Of a stretch of DNA of 64,000 nucleotides, positions 16,094 to 26,378 are shown in pieces. Each line of letters begins with the position of its first letter. Position 1 is the first letter of the stretch. The notes beneath the pieces are model-generated. The model was not told where the DNA came from. It worked only from the letters and a program-made list of their open reading frames with translations, and did no database searches. This stretch comes from Xanthomonas sp. NCPPB 1128. Its GTDB lineage: Bacteria; Pseudomonadota; Gammaproteobacteria; Xanthomonadales; Xanthomonadaceae. A program made the translations under genes and the position numbers. The stretch covers positions 56,461 through 120,460 of the forward strand of contig NZ_LFME01000010.1 of the NCBI RefSeq assembly GCF_001043115.1, in the 5' to 3' direction.

Positions 16094-18772
16094 TCAGCGT
16101 GGCGCGACGGCGAGGTGCTGCCGCTCGCGCAGCGCACTGCACAGGCGAATCGTTTCGGCGGTCTGCGCCAGGCCGCGATCGGCGCCGCTGAGCGTCTTCA
16201 GCCGCGGCGTGAAGAACGCCTCCAGCCGATCCGCTTCGGCGGCGTCGCAGCCACCGCTGGCGGCCAGCGCCGGCAAGCGACCGCCGTCGAAGGAGCCGGA
16301 GCGCGCCACGATGCGTTCGAAGTGAGCGGTGTACCACGGCCACATCGAGGCATGCGTGGCGGGCTCGGCGTGTCCACCCATCAGCAGGCTGTTCATCTCG
16401 CCGACCTTGATCGCATCGGTCAGGGCGAAATCGCGCACCTTCTGCAACTGCTGCGGATCGCGCACGGCGCCGAGCGCTTCGATCATCGCGTTGCGCTGGG
16501 CCGGTTCGCCGTGACCGCGCAAGGCGGCGATCAACGCGTCCACCGCCGGCGCGCCGCGCGCCTGCACCGCCACCGTCAATGCCGCGCCGAGCAGATCGGG
16601 GTTGGCGGCGGCGAACTCCAGCGCGCCGCCCTTGCCGGCCAGCACCGCATCGCCCTGGGCCAGCAGCGCCTGCCGCACCGCCGGTACGCCCATGGTGACC
16701 CCGAGCAGTTCGGCCAGGTTGGAGCGCAGCGCCACGTCGTCGTCGCTGTCGCCGGCCCGGCGCTGGTAGCCCAGTGCCTGCAGGCGCGCGCCGAACGCGG
16801 CTTCGGTCGCCAAGCGCAGCGCATCCCGTTGTGCCTCGTCGCGCGCCAGCACCCGCCAGATCCAGGCGATGCGGTCGTTCATCGCGGTGGTCACCGCGGT
16901 GGCCTTGGCCGCCGCCAGCTGCTGCATCGCCGCGATCACGTCGGCGGTGTCGGCATCGCCGGTGCGGAACGCGCTGTCGATGGCATCGGCATAGGCCAGC
17001 TTCTCGGCGTCGTCCAGCGCATCGAGATGGCGGCCGAGCGCGGCCAGTTGCGGCTTGGGCAGGGCGAAGCGGTAGTAGCCGGTGCCGCCGGCGTTGGGCA
17101 TCACCCAGCTGTCGGCATCGGCGCCGGCCAGCACGAGGCGGCCGTCGCTGGCGGACAGCATCTGGCAGGCGCGGCGCGCGCCCTGGCGCGTGCCGTACTT
17201 GACGCACACCGGCACGCCCCAGGTCTGCGCGGCACTGCCGCGCGAGCCCAGCGGCAGGAAGCGCTGCTGGTGCAGCTGCAGCACCGCAGCGCCCGTCTCC
17301 GGCTGCAAACGCGCTTGCAGGTAGGGCACGCCCGGCTGATCGAGGAAGCTGCGGAACGCGGCCTTGAAGTCGGCGCCCTTGCCGGCCGCGGCGGCGATGG
17401 CGTCGACCAGGTCGTCGGCAGTGGCGTTGCCGAAGCGGTGCGTGCGGATGTAGCGGCGCATGCCGCTGCGGAAGGTGTCCTCGCCGACGAACTGCTCGAA
17501 CATGCCCAGCACCGCGGCGCCCTTGCGGTAGGTGATGCTGTCGAAGGCGGTCTCGATGTCGCCGTTGCCGGTGATCGGCTGGCGGATCTTGCGCGCGCTG
17601 ACCAGGCTGTCGTTGTTCATCGCATCCTGCGCGGCACTGATGCGGTCCAGGTCGGCGCGGTACTGCGGACGCAGGCGCATGGTGATCTTCTGCTGCATCC
17701 ACGTGGCGAAGGCCTCGTTGAGCCACAGGTCGTTCCACCAGGCCATGGTCACCGTATCGCCGGTCCACTGGTGCGCCAGTTCGTGCGCGGTGACGTTGAA
17801 CGAGCCCTCGACGTTGTGCCGCGGCGAATCGTCGTCCAGCAGCAACAGCCAGTCGCGGAAGGTGACGAAGCCGGGGTTCTCCATCGCGCCGGCGGAGAAG
17901 TCCGGCGCGGCCACCAGGTCCAGCTTGTCGAACGGATAGCCGAAGTCGTAATAGTCCTCCAGCGCGGCGATGATCTCCGGTGTCTGCTGCAACGCGCGCT
18001 GGATGCGCGGCCCCTGCCCGCGCGCGGCCACGCCGCGCAGCGGGATCGATTGCGGGCGCTGCGGCGTGGCCGGCAATGCCGGCCCGTCGACCACGTCCCA
18101 CGGCCCGACCGCGTACGCCACCAGGTAGGTCGGCAGCGGCACGGTCTCGGCGAAGCGCACGGTCTTCCAGCCCTTGCCGGCCGGCTGGGTGGACTCGGCG
18201 CGGGTATTGGCCAGTGCCTGCTCGCCCTCGGGCACGGTCAGGCGCAGCGCGAACGGCGTCTTCAGCGCCGGCTCGTCGAAGCCGGGGAAGGCGTAGCGCG
18301 CGCTGATCGGCTCCATCTGCGTCAGGGCGTAGGCATGCCCCTGCGCCTTGACCTGGTACAGACCCTGCAACTGCTGGTTGAACGGTGCGCTGTAGACGAT
18401 GGTGAGGGTCAGCTCCTGCGGCTGCAGCGTTCGCCCGAAGGCGATGCGGGCCACGCCGGCCTGCGCGTCGGCTTGGGTGTAGCGCACCGGGAACGACGCA
18501 CCATCGGCGGTGTGCAGCGTGGCCTTGCTCACCCGCAACTCCTTGCCGTGCAGCCACAGATGGTCGGAGGCGCGCTCCAGGCGCACGCGCAGGGTGGCGG
18601 TGCCGTCGAAGTCGGTGCGCTCCGGATCGATCTTCAGGTCCAGCGCATAGTGTTCGGGCACCGCCCAATCCGGCAGGCGTCCGGTCGGCACCGCATCGGG
18701 GGCCTGCGCGCAGGCCGCGCCGCAGCACAGCGCGAGGACGGAGAACAGCACGCGACGGGACAGAGCTGGCAT
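16094..18772 (-). CDS. Exported M1-family aminopeptidase
   Basis: This is an 892-residue zinc aminopeptidase that trims N-terminal residues from peptides. A signal peptide (VLFSVLALCCGAACAQA) points to the periplasm or outside. The substrate-amine anchor GAMEN is at residues 294-298. The zinc site HELAHQW starts at H329, with the third ligand glutamate about 19 residues on (NEAFATWMQQ). A C-terminal ERAP1-like helical domain follows. The length is usual for secreted M1 enzymes of this group. It sits alone, upstream of and divergent from a long repeat-rich gap. Together with the M28 enzyme near 3 kb it suggests peptide scavenging. Confidence 0.95.
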   Translation of the reverse strand: MPALSRRVLFSVLALCCGAACAQAPDAVPTGRLPDWAVPEHYALDLKIDPERTDFDGTATLRVRLERASDHLWLHGKELRVSKATLHTADGASFPVRYTQADAQAGVARIAFGRTLQPQELTLTIVYSAPFNQQLQGLYQVKAQGHAYALTQMEPISARYAFPGFDEPALKTPFALRLTVPEGEQALANTRAESTQPAGKGWKTVRFAETVPLPTYLVAYAVGPWDVVDGPALPATPQRPQSIPLRGVAARGQGPRIQRALQQTPEIIAALEDYYDFGYPFDKLDLVAAPDFSAGAMENPGFVTFRDWLLLLDDDSPRHNVEGSFNVTAHELAHQWTGDTVTMAWWNDLWLNEAFATWMQQKITMRLRPQYRADLDRISAAQDAMNNDSLVSARKIRQPITGNGDIETAFDSITYRKGAAVLGMFEQFVGEDTFRSGMRRYIRTHRFGNATADDLVDAIAAAAGKGADFKAAFRSFLDQPGVPYLQARLQPETGAAVLQLHQQRFLPLGSRGSAAQTWGVPVCVKYGTRQGARRACQMLSASDGRLVLAGADADSWVMPNAGGTGYYRFALPKPQLAALGRHLDALDDAEKLAYADAIDSAFRTGDADTADVIAAMQQLAAAKATAVTTAMNDRIAWIWRVLARDEAQRDALRLATEAAFGARLQALGYQRRAGDSDDDVALRSNLAELLGVTMGVPAVRQALLAQGDAVLAGKGGALEFAAANPDLLGAALTVAVQARGAPAVDALIAALRGHGEPAQRNAMIEALGAVRDPQQLQKVRDFALTDAIKVGEMNSLLMGGHAEPATHASMWPWYTAHFERIVARSGSFDGGRLPALAASGGCDAAEADRLEAFFTPRLKTLSGADRGLAQTAETIRLCSALRERQHLAVAPR

Positions 18773-18931
18773 GGACGGGCCTTCGCCGATGAGGAGGGCG
18801 ACGACTTAAGCATGCGCGGCCGCGGCTGTCACGTGATGACGGCCAGTGATTTAGCCCGCGGGCACCGTGGGGGTTCTTCTCATCCGGACCCACATCTCAA
18901 GCAACAGCCAAGGCTTTCGCCTTACGGCGAG

Positions 18932-18963
18932 TTACTTTTCTTTGCTTGTGCAAAGAAAAGTAA
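18932..18963. repeat. Perfect 14-bp inverted repeat
   Basis: TTACTTTTCTTTGC, loop TTGT, then GCAAAGAAAAGTAA. It is AT-rich against the GC-rich background. It resembles a dispersed xanthomonad repeat and could also act as a bidirectional terminator. Confidence 0.75.
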
Positions 18964-19096
18964 ACAAAAGAAGCGCTTTACCACAGCCGAAGGCTGGTCA
19001 AGCACACCCTGCCTACGCGCCCTCCGCGCTGACGCGCTCCGGGTCCGCGTCCAGCCCGGGGATCCGCGGAAGGGGCATCCTGCCCCTGCCGCGGAC

Positions 19097-19116
19097 GGCG
19101 TACATCCATGTACGCC
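19097..19116. repeat. Short hairpin GGCGTACA-TCCA-TGTACGCC
   Basis: An 8-bp perfect stem with a 4-base loop, part of the same repeat block that begins at the 14-bp palindrome. Confidence 0.6.
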
Positions 19117-19410
19117 GCCCCTTCGGGGTTTTTCCCCGCACTGGCCGCCGCTGCGGAAGGGAACCCGGTCAATCAGAAGCCAGAGCAACATCAATAGCAA
19201 AGGCCAATAGCAAAAGCAGAAGCACCTGCGACTACAGCGCACGCCTGGGTCATTGCCGTGTCCGCCAACAAATGCTCTGCGCGTGGTGGCGCTCATTGCC
19301 TGTTGGCCCTGATGGCCACACAACAACGCCGAGTTTCGCAACAGCGAGCACTATTCGTGTTTGACGGAACAGCTCCTGCTAAGACTTACGACACGTTGGC
19401 TGGGTGCACT

Positions 19411-19433
19411 GTGGGAGGGACTTCAGTCCCGAC
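19411..19433 (+). repeat. REP-like palindrome (GACTTCAGTC type)
   Basis: It begins GTGGGAGGGACTTCAG and ends TCCCGAC. The same 23-base element is at 27353-27375 and, inverted, at 33840-33862. Related GTAG-headed copies are at 27224, 27268 and 33749. Confidence 0.8.
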
Positions 19434-19547
19434 GCCTTACGGTCGGGTGCCTAGCGGGAGCCGTGCGGCGCGGCTGCATGACAGTTGACCGCTACAGCAC
19501 GGCGGTATCGGGAAGGCGACCGACCCTCGCAACGCCCTGCTCCCGCC

Positions 19548-21536
19548 TCAGTCCTGCAACCCCAGCGCCGCCAGCACCTGCGCGGCCAGCGCTTCGACAT
19601 TGTCGCCATCGGCGTGCAGGTGCAGCTCCGGCCGCTCCGGCGCCTCGTACGGCGAATCGATGCCGGTGAAGTTGGGGATCAGGCCGGCGCGCGCCTTGGC
19701 GTACAGGCCCTTGATGTCGCGTGCCTCGGCCACCGGCAGCGGCACGTCGACGAACACCTCGAGGAATTCGCCCTCGCCGAAGCGCTCGCGCGCCAGTTGC
19801 CGCTCGGCGCGGAATGGCGAGATGAAGCTGACCAGCACGATCAGCCCGGCATCGGTCATCAGCCTGGCCACTTCGGCGACGCGACGGATGTTCTCGACGC
19901 GGTCCTCGTCGGTGAAACCCAGGTCACGATTCAACCCATGGCGGACGTTGTCGCCGTCGAGGATGAAGGTGTGGTAGCCCAGCGCGTGCAGGCGCTTGTC
20001 GACCAGGTTGGCGATGGTCGACTTGCCGGCGCCGGACAGGCCGGTGAACCACAGCACCTTCGGCGTCTGGCCCTTGATCCGCGCGCGCGCGGCCTTGTCC
20101 ACGTCCAGGTGCTGCCAGTGCACGTTGCCGGCCCGGCGCAGCGCGAAATCCAGGGTGCCGGCGGCGACGGTGGCGTTGCTGTGGCGGTCGATCAGGATGA
20201 AGCCGCCGAGCGCGCGGTCCTGCGTGTACGGAGCGAAGGCGATCGGCTGGTCCAGCGCCAGGTTGCAGTAGCCGACCTCGTTGAGTTCCAGGCGCTTGGC
20301 CGCCAGCCGCTCCTGCGTGTTGACGTCGATGCGGTGCTTGATCTCGGTGACGCTGGCGGCCACGGTGCGTGCGCCGATCTTCAGCCAGTACGGGCGACCG
20401 GGCAGCAGCGCGGCATCGTCCATCCACAGCACGTGCGCGGCGAACTGGTCGGCCACCTCCGGCGGATCGCCGGCGGCGGCGATCACGTCGCCGCGGCTGA
20501 CGTCGATCTCCTCGGTCAGGGTCAGCGTCACCGCCTGCCCGGCCACCGCGCGCGGCACCGGTTCGGCGCCGATCAGCACCTGCGCCACCTGCGCGCGCCG
20601 CGCCGACGGCAGCACCACCACCGCATCGCCGGGCTGCACCGCGCCTGCGGCCACGGTGCCGGCGAAGCCACGGAACTGCGCATTCGGGCGGTTGACCCAC
20701 TGCACCGGCAGACGCAGGCCGCTGTCGCCGCTACGCGCGTCCAGCTGCACGCCTTCCAGATGTTCGAGCAGCGCCGGGCCGGCATACCAGGGCATGCGCG
20801 CCGAACGCTGCGACAGGTTGTCGCCCTCCAACGCCGACAGCGGAATGCACTGCACGTCGGCGATGCCAAGCTGCGCGGCGAGCGCGCGGTACTCGGCGGC
20901 GATGGCCTCGAACGTCGCCTGTTCGAACTCGACCAGGTCCATCTTGTTGACCGCCAGCACCACGTGGCGGATGCCCAGCAGCGCGACGATGTAGCTGTGC
21001 CGTCGCGTCTGGGTCAACACGCCCTTGGTGGCGTCCACCAGCACCACCGCCACGTCGGCGGTGGACGCGCCGGTGGCCATGTTGCGGGTGTACTGCGCAT
21101 GCCCGGGGCAGTCGGCGACGATGAACTTGCGCCGGTCGGTATCGAAGTAGCGGTAGGCCACGTCGATGGTGATGCCCTGTTCGCGTTCGGCGGCGAGGCC
21201 GTCCAGCAGCAGCGCATAGTCGATGGCCCCACCGCGGGTGCCGTGGCGTTTGCTGTCGGCACCGAGCGCGGCCAACTGGTCGTCGAACAGCCGCTTGCTG
21301 TCGTACAGCAAGCGCCCGATCAGCGTGCTCTTGCCGTCGTCGACGCTGCCGCAGGTGATGAAGCGCAGCAGCGGCTTGTGTTCGTGTTGTTGCAGGTAGG
21401 CGGCGACTGCGTCGCCGCCTACGGGATTGGGGAGTCGGGATTGGGGATTCGCAACAGCGTCTCCTCCTGATGCCGCCTCACTCGCGAAACCCCGCTCTTG
21501 CGAATCCCGAATCCCGAATCCCGACTCCCGGCCCAT
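19548..21536 (-). CDS. cysNC: Bifunctional sulfate adenylyltransferase subunit 1 / APS kinase
   Basis: The 662-residue protein joins CysN, the GTPase that drives ATP sulfurylase, to CysC, which phosphorylates APS to PAPS. The CysN P-loop GSVDDGKST is at residues 63-71, with DCPGHAQYT and NKMDLVEF further on. The CysC P-loop GLSGAGKST is near residue 499, followed by [15 protein letters not shown]. The ATG at 21536 overlaps the cysD stop as TGATG. The first 40 or so residues are abnormal: SGFGIRDS and NPQSRLPNP are translations of a dispersed GGGATTCG-type repeat (21421-21530). I find no ATG, GTG or TTG between that repeat and the conserved [11 protein letters not shown], so the repeat appears to be part of the protein. 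Confidence 0.95.
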   Translation of the reverse strand: MGRESGFGIRDSQERGFASEAASGGDAVANPQSRLPNPVGGDAVAAYLQQHEHKPLLRFITCGSVDDGKSTLIGRLLYDSKRLFDDQLAALGADSKRHGTRGGAIDYALLLDGLAAEREQGITIDVAYRYFDTDRRKFIVADCPGHAQYTRNMATGASTADVAVVLVDATKGVLTQTRRHSYIVALLGIRHVVLAVNKMDLVEFEQATFEAIAAEYRALAAQLGIADVQCIPLSALEGDNLSQRSARMPWYAGPALLEHLEGVQLDARSGDSGLRLPVQWVNRPNAQFRGFAGTVAAGAVQPGDAVVVLPSARRAQVAQVLIGAEPVPRAVAGQAVTLTLTEEIDVSRGDVIAAAGDPPEVADQFAAHVLWMDDAALLPGRPYWLKIGARTVAASVTEIKHRIDVNTQERLAAKRLELNEVGYCNLALDQPIAFAPYTQDRALGGFILIDRHSNATVAAGTLDFALRRAGNVHWQHLDVDKAARARIKGQTPKVLWFTGLSGAGKSTIANLVDKRLHALGYHTFILDGDNVRHGLNRDLGFTDEDRVENIRRVAEVARLMTDAGLIVLVSFISPFRAERQLARERFGEGEFLEVFVDVPLPVAEARDIKGLYAKARAGLIPNFTGIDSPYEAPERPELHLHADGDNVEALAAQVLAALGLQD
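21421..21530. repeat. Composite GGGATTGGGGATTCG repeat inside cysN
   Basis: The left arm is GGGATTGGGGAGTCGGGATT followed by GGGGATTCG. After about 30 bases comes the right arm in inverted sense, with CGAATCCCGAATCCCGAATC and then CCGACTCCCGG. The arms can pair. The element occupies the N-terminal coding region of cysNC. Confidence 0.75.
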
Positions 21537-22444
21537 CAGAAATATCCCTCCACCTTCTTCTGCTCCATCGACGCACCCGGATCCTTGTCGATGATCCGGC
21601 CCTGGCGTTCGGAGGTGGTGGCCTGCAGCATCTCGGCGATGATCTTCTCCAGGGTGTCGGCCTGCGACGCGATCGCGCCGGTCAGCGGGTAGCAGCCGAG
21701 GGTGCGAAAGCGCACGCGGCGCAGCTGCGGGGTTTCGCCGGGACGCAGCGGCAGGCGCGCGTCGTCGACCATGATCAGCGCGCCGTCGCGCTCCACCACC
21801 GGGCGTTCGGCGGCGAAGTACAGCGGCACCACCGGAATCGCCTCGCGGTAGATGTACAGCCAGATGTCCAGCTCGGTCCAGTTGGACAGCGGGAACACGC
21901 GCACGCTCTCGCCGGGATGGATCCGCGGGTTGTACAGATTCCACAGCTCCGGACGCTGCTGCTTGGGATCCCAGCGGTGGTGCGCGTTGCGGAACGAGAA
22001 CACGCGCTCCTTGGCGCGCGCCTTCTCCTCGTCGCGCCGCGCGCCGCCGATGGCCGCATCGAACTTCCACAGGTCCAGCGCCTGCTTCAGTGCCTGCGTC
22101 TTCATCACATCGGTGTGCACGCTGGCGCCGTGGCTGAACGGGCCGATGTCCTGGGCGACGCCGTCGGGATTGATGTGCACGCGCAGTTCCACGCCGGTCT
22201 CCGCAGCGCGGCGGTCGCGGAAGGCGATCATCTCGCGGAACTTCCAGCGCGTGTCCACGTGCAGCAGCGGGATCGGCGGCGGCGCCGGCGCGAACGCCTT
22301 GAGCAGCAGGTGCAGCAACACCGAGCTGTCCTTGCCCACCGAATACAGCAGCACCGGGTTGCGGAACTCGGCAGCGACCTCGCGCAGGATGTGGATGCTC
22401 TCGGCCTCGAGGCGGTCGAGGTGGGACAGGGCGGACGAACTCAT
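21536..22444 (-). CDS. cysD: Sulfate adenylyltransferase subunit 2 (ATP sulfurylase)
   Basis: This 302-residue protein makes APS from ATP and sulfate together with the CysN GTPase. The PP-loop SVGKDSS is at residues 35-41, followed by [22 protein letters not shown] and the family-typical [20 protein letters not shown]. The C-terminal block is [14 protein letters not shown] and it ends EQKKVEGYF, as CysD proteins do. The length equals the family norm. The stop overlaps the cysNC start as TGATG, so the two are coupled. It diverges from cysJ across a 195-base shared control region. Confidence 0.97.
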   Translation of the reverse strand: MSSSALSHLDRLEAESIHILREVAAEFRNPVLLYSVGKDSSVLLHLLLKAFAPAPPPIPLLHVDTRWKFREMIAFRDRRAAETGVELRVHINPDGVAQDIGPFSHGASVHTDVMKTQALKQALDLWKFDAAIGGARRDEEKARAKERVFSFRNAHHRWDPKQQRPELWNLYNPRIHPGESVRVFPLSNWTELDIWLYIYREAIPVVPLYFAAERPVVERDGALIMVDDARLPLRPGETPQLRRVRFRTLGCYPLTGAIASQADTLEKIIAEMLQATTSERQGRIIDKDPGASMEQKKVEGYF

Positions 22445-22639
22445 CGAGACGGCGGCAGCAGGCAGTGGGAGACCGGACCGAAGCGTAGCAGCGGTCGTGG
22501 CAGTCGGGGCGGCAGTGTGCGTCGCGCCGGCCGCCCGGCAGAAATAAGCCCCGGGCATGAGCCGATAACCCCTGTTCCTTTCTGCACCGCGCAACGCTTC
22601 CCTAACATCGGTCATCCCTTCCCAACACCCGGACCGGCC
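22445..22639. promoter_or_regulatory. Divergent cysD / cysJ control region
   Basis: All the promoters for cysD-cysNC and cysJIH must lie here. A locally AT-richer core at about 22541-22585 reads AAATAAGCC, CCGGGCATGAGCCG, ATAACCCC. GGGCATGA and ATAACC also occur in the cysB/cysG divergent region, making this a candidate CysB-binding zone. The site assignment is inference. Confidence 0.45.
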
Positions 22640-24514
22640 ATGACCGCCGCCTCGCCCGCGTTGCCGCCCAGCCCCTTGCCCGAGGAGCGCAAGGCACTGC
22701 TGGCGCGGACCGTGGAGGGTCTGGATGCGGCCGGCCTGTGGTGGCTGTCCGGCTACGCCGCCGGGCTGGCCCAGGCGCAGGGCCCGGCGACCCCGGCGCT
22801 GGCCGTGGTCGCCGGCGCCGTCGCGGCGCCCTCGCCCGCACCGCAACTGAGCATCGTCTACGGCAGCCAGACCGGCAACGCGCGCCGCGCCGCCGAACAG
22901 GTGGCCGCCGAGGCCGAGGCCGCCGGCCTGGCGGTGCGCCTGCTGCGCGCCGACGCCTATCCCACCCGTGAACTGGGCAACGAACGCCTGCTCTACGTGG
23001 TCATCAGCACCCAGGGCGAGGGCGACCCGCCGGACGATGCGATCGGCTTCGTCGAGTTCCTGCAGGGCCGGCGCGCGCCAAAACTGCCGCAACTGCAGTA
23101 CGCCGTGCTCGGCCTGGGCGATTCCAGCTATGCCGATTTCTGCGGCATCGCCCGGCGCCTGGACGCGCGCCTGGCCGAGCTCGGCGCGCAGCGGCTGCTG
23201 CCGCTGGGCGAGGCCGACCTGGAGATCGAGACGGTGGCGGCGCCATGGCGGGCGCAGGCGCTGGCGCAGGCACGCGACGTGCTGGGCCGCACGCCTGCGG
23301 TGCCGTCGGCCACAGTGACCCCGCTGCGTGGCGCGGTGGCCGCGCCGTGGAGCCGCAGCCAGCCGTTCGCCGCCGAGGTGCTGGCCAACCAGCCGATCAG
23401 CGGCCGCGACTTCAAGGGGCCGCGCTACGCCACGCACGGTCCGGCCGACAAGGACGTGCGCCACCTGGAACTGTCGCTGGCCGGCAGCGGCCTGCACTAC
23501 GAACCCGGCGACGCTTTGGGCGTGCGCCATCGCAACCCGCCCGCGCTGGTCGAGGCGGTGCTGACCGCGACGCGACTGGACGGTCACGTCGAACTCACTG
23601 CCGATGGGCAGACTCTGTCCCTGCACGAGTGGCTCGCCGGCCATCGCGAACTGACCCGGGCCTCGCGCCCGCTGCTCGTCGCGGTGGCCGAACGCGCCGG
23701 CGCAACCGCGCTGACCGAGCTGCTCGATCCCACCCAGACCGCCGGCCTGGCGGCGTTGCTCGCCGATCATCAAGTGATCGACGTGCTGCGCCGCTGGCCG
23801 GCGGATTGGGACCACGCTGCGCTGCTGCAGGCGCTGCGGCCGATGGTCCCGCGCCTGTACTCGATTGCCTCCAGCCGCAAGCGGGTCGGCGACGAAGCCC
23901 ACCTCACCGTCGACGTCCTCGCCTATGACGCCCATGGCCACGCCCATGGCGGCGCCGCCAGCGGCTACCTGGCCGCCCTGGCCGAAGGCGACAGCGCGCC
24001 GGTCTACATCGAACCCAACGAACGCTTCCGGGTGCCGGCCGACGGCAGCCGCGACATCCTGATGATCGGCCCCGGCACCGGTGTGGCGCCGTTCCGCGGC
24101 TTCGTGCAGGAGCGCGCCGAGAGCGGCGCCAGCGGCCGCAACTGGCTGTTCTTCGGCGCCCGCCACTTCAACCGCGATTTCCTCTACCAGGCCGAGTGGC
24201 AGCAGGCGCTGCGCAGCGGCGAGCTGCACCGGCTGGACCTGGCGTTCTCGCGCGACGTGCAGCCGCTGCGCGGCACCGCCGCGCCAGCGAAGGTGTACAT
24301 GCAGCAGCGTCTGCGCGAACACGGCCGCGCCGTCTACGACTGGCTGCAGAACGGCGCACACCTTTACGTGTGCGGCGCCATCGCCATGGGCAAGGACGTA
24401 CACGCCACCCTGCTGGACCTCGTCGCCGAACACGGCGCCCACAGCGCCGAAGATGCCGCGGCCTACCTCAGCCAGCTGCAGCAGGAGGGGCGGTATGCGC
24501 GTGATGTCTATTGA
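22640..24514 (+). CDS. cysJ: Sulfite reductase flavoprotein alpha subunit
   Basis: This 624-residue diflavin reductase passes electrons from NADPH through FAD and FMN to the CysI hemoprotein. The flavodoxin domain starts near residue 71 ([16 protein letters not shown]), with [12 protein letters not shown] and [12 protein letters not shown] as FMN loops. The FAD domain has [10 protein letters not shown], and the NADPH domain has [18 protein letters not shown] and [12 protein letters not shown]. It ends YARDVY, as CysJ proteins do. The ATG at 22640 is followed by a short proline-rich lead-in. It heads the cysJ-cysI-cysH unit, although a repeat pair separates it from cysI. Confidence 0.96.
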   Translation: MTAASPALPPSPLPEERKALLARTVEGLDAAGLWWLSGYAAGLAQAQGPATPALAVVAGAVAAPSPAPQLSIVYGSQTGNARRAAEQVAAEAEAAGLAVRLLRADAYPTRELGNERLLYVVISTQGEGDPPDDAIGFVEFLQGRRAPKLPQLQYAVLGLGDSSYADFCGIARRLDARLAELGAQRLLPLGEADLEIETVAAPWRAQALAQARDVLGRTPAVPSATVTPLRGAVAAPWSRSQPFAAEVLANQPISGRDFKGPRYATHGPADKDVRHLELSLAGSGLHYEPGDALGVRHRNPPALVEAVLTATRLDGHVELTADGQTLSLHEWLAGHRELTRASRPLLVAVAERAGATALTELLDPTQTAGLAALLADHQVIDVLRRWPADWDHAALLQALRPMVPRLYSIASSRKRVGDEAHLTVDVLAYDAHGHAHGGAASGYLAALAEGDSAPVYIEPNERFRVPADGSRDILMIGPGTGVAPFRGFVQERAESGASGRNWLFFGARHFNRDFLYQAEWQQALRSGELHRLDLAFSRDVQPLRGTAAPAKVYMQQRLREHGRAVYDWLQNGAHLYVCGAIAMGKDVHATLLDLVAEHGAHSAEDAAAYLSQLQQEGRYARDVY

Positions 24515-24653
24515 GGCGGGGATTGGGGAGTCGGGATTGGGGATTCGTCAGAGCGGCGATCCCAGCGCAGAGAGCTGTCGAAGGTTCTGACGGTCAACGC
24601 ACCTCAGCCCGCGTTCCAATCCCGAATCCCCACTCCCGAATCCCGGCCCCTCA
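24515..24653. repeat. Inverted pair of GGGATTGGGGATTCG repeats between cysJ and cysI
   Basis: The left arm, about 24516-24547, reads GGGGATTGGGGAGTCGGGAT and on to GGGGATTCG. The right arm, 24616-24646, reads CCAATCCCGAATCCCCACTC and on to CCCGG. The arms are partly complementary and could form a long stem in the cysJIH transcript. The cysI ATG follows eight bases later without a recognisable Shine-Dalgarno. Confidence 0.75.
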
Positions 24654-26378
24654 ATGCCCCACTCCGTCGAAGACATCAAGCACCACAGCCAGCGGCTGCG
24701 CGGGTCGCTGCTGCAGAGCCTGGCCGATCCTGTCACCGGGGCACTGCGCGAGGACGATCAGACGCTGATCAAGTACCACGGCAGCTACCAGCAGGACGAC
24801 CGCGACCTGCGCGAGGAACGGCGCCGGCAGAAACTCGAACCGGCCTACCAGTTCATGATCCGCACGCGCACCCCGGGCGGGGTGGTCGAGCCGGCGCAGT
24901 GGCTCAAGCTCGATGCCATCGCCACCACCTACGGCAACCACTCGCTGCGCGTCACCACGCGCCAGGCGTTCCAGTTCCACGGGGTGATCAAGCGCGAGCT
25001 GAAGGCGACCATGCAGGCGATCAACGCCGCGCTGATCGACACCTTGGCCGCCTGCGGCGACGTCAACCGCAACGTGCAGGTCGCCGCCAATCCGCTGGCC
25101 TCGCAGGCGCACGCCACGCTCTACGCCGACGCCGCGCGCGTGTCCGAACACCTGCTGCCCAACACCCGCGCCTACTACGAGATCTGGCTGGACGAGGAAC
25201 AGGTCGCCGGCAGCGGCCAGGAGGACGAGCCGATCTACGGCAATGCCTACCTGCCGCGCAAGTTCAAGATCGGCTTCGCGCTGCCGCCGGTCAACGACGT
25301 CGACGTGTTCGCCAACGACCTGGGGTTCATCGGCGTGCTCGACGCCGACGGCACGCTGGCCGGCTACAACGTCAGCCTCGGCGGCGGCATGGGTGCCAGC
25401 CATGGCGATGCGGAAACCTACCCGCGCGTGGCCAACGTGGTCGGCTTCATCGAACGCGCGCACCTGCGCGACGTCGCCACCGCGGTGGTCACCACCCAGC
25501 GCGACCTGGGCAACCGCACGGTGCGCAAGCGCGCACGCTTCAAGTACACCATCGACGACCACGGCCTGGACACGGTGGTGGCGGAGATCGAGCGCCGCGC
25601 CGGCGTGCGCCTGCAGCCGGTGCGCGACTTCGCCTTCGAGCACAACGGCGACCGCGACGGCTGGCACGCCGGCGAGGACGGCCGCTGGCACCTGACCCTG
25701 TCGCTGCCGGCCGGGCGCATCGCCGACCACGCCGACGGCGCACAGCACCTCAGCGGGCTGCGCGCCATCGCTACGCACCTGCGCGAGGCCGTCGACGGCG
25801 CGCACTTCCGCATGACCGCCAACCAGAACCTGGTGATCGCTGGCATTCCCGCTGTGCAGCGCGATGCGATCGACGCCCTGGTACGCACGCATGCGCTGGA
25901 CGCCGGCAACCGTGCGCCCACCGCCCTGGCGCGCGCGGCGATGGCCTGCGTGGCCCTGCCGACCTGCGGCCTGGCGATGGCCGAGGCCGAGCGCTATTTG
26001 CCCGCCTTCGCCGCGCAGTTGCAGCCGCTGCTGGCCCGTCATGGTCTGGAGGACGCACCGATCCTGCTGCGCCTCTCCGGCTGCCCGAACGGCTGCTCGC
26101 GGCCGTACTTGGCCGAGATCGCCCTGGTCGGCAAGGCGCCGGGCCGCTACAACCTGATGCTCGGCGGCGACCACCGCGGCCAGCGCCTGAACACCCTGTA
26201 CCGCGAGAACATCGCCGAGCCGGAGATCCTCGCCGCGCTGGAACCGTTGTTCGCGCGCTATGCCAACGAGCGGCATGAGGACGAGCGCTTCGGCGACTTC
26301 CTGCACCGCACCGGCGTGGTCGCCCTGCCCGCCTATCCCACCCACCGTCACCTGATTCCGTCGGAACTGCACGCATGA
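24654..26378 (+). CDS. cysI: Sulfite reductase hemoprotein beta subunit
   Basis: This 574-residue siroheme and [4Fe-4S] enzyme reduces sulfite to sulfide with six electrons from CysJ. The cluster cysteines are in place: C432 and C438 in CVALPTC, and C477 and C481 in [10 protein letters not shown]. Other family blocks are [36 protein letters not shown] and [10 protein letters not shown]. The N-terminus MPHSVEDIK is close to the conserved start, so the ATG at 24654 is accepted even though repeat sequence lies immediately upstream. The end overlaps cysH by four bases (ATGA). Confidence 0.97.
   Translation: MPHSVEDIKHHSQRLRGSLLQSLADPVTGALREDDQTLIKYHGSYQQDDRDLREERRRQKLEPAYQFMIRTRTPGGVVEPAQWLKLDAIATTYGNHSLRVTTRQAFQFHGVIKRELKATMQAINAALIDTLAACGDVNRNVQVAANPLASQAHATLYADAARVSEHLLPNTRAYYEIWLDEEQVAGSGQEDEPIYGNAYLPRKFKIGFALPPVNDVDVFANDLGFIGVLDADGTLAGYNVSLGGGMGASHGDAETYPRVANVVGFIERAHLRDVATAVVTTQRDLGNRTVRKRARFKYTIDDHGLDTVVAEIERRAGVRLQPVRDFAFEHNGDRDGWHAGEDGRWHLTLSLPAGRIADHADGAQHLSGLRAIATHLREAVDGAHFRMTANQNLVIAGIPAVQRDAIDALVRTHALDAGNRAPTALARAAMACVALPTCGLAMAEAERYLPAFAAQLQPLLARHGLEDAPILLRLSGCPNGCSRPYLAEIALVGKAPGRYNLMLGGDHRGQRLNTLYRENIAEPEILAALEPLFARYANERHEDERFGDFLHRTGVVALPAYPTHRHLIPSELHA

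Larger units (their letters stand above)
18773..19547. other. Repeat-rich intergenic region without a gene
   Basis: This gap of about 775 bases is filled with structured repeats: a perfect 14-bp palindrome at 18932-18963, an 8-bp hairpin at 19097-19116 and a GTGGGAGG-type palindrome at 19411-19433. The plus-strand open frame through it reads like translated repeat (VRRPFGVFP, GRRCGRE) and is not a gene in my judgement. Confidence 0.65.

Noticed and set aside
14886..18893. 1335-codon open frame on the minus strand across the adaptor and M1 aminopeptidase genes
   Set aside because: It is the third-position shadow of two well-supported genes in a GC-rich genome; its translation is Arg/Pro/Ala-rich with no family motifs.
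18867..19364. Apparent 165-codon plus-strand gene in the repeat region
   Set aside because: It is mostly translated palindromic repeat (VRRPFGVFP, GRRCGRE) with no ribosome site.
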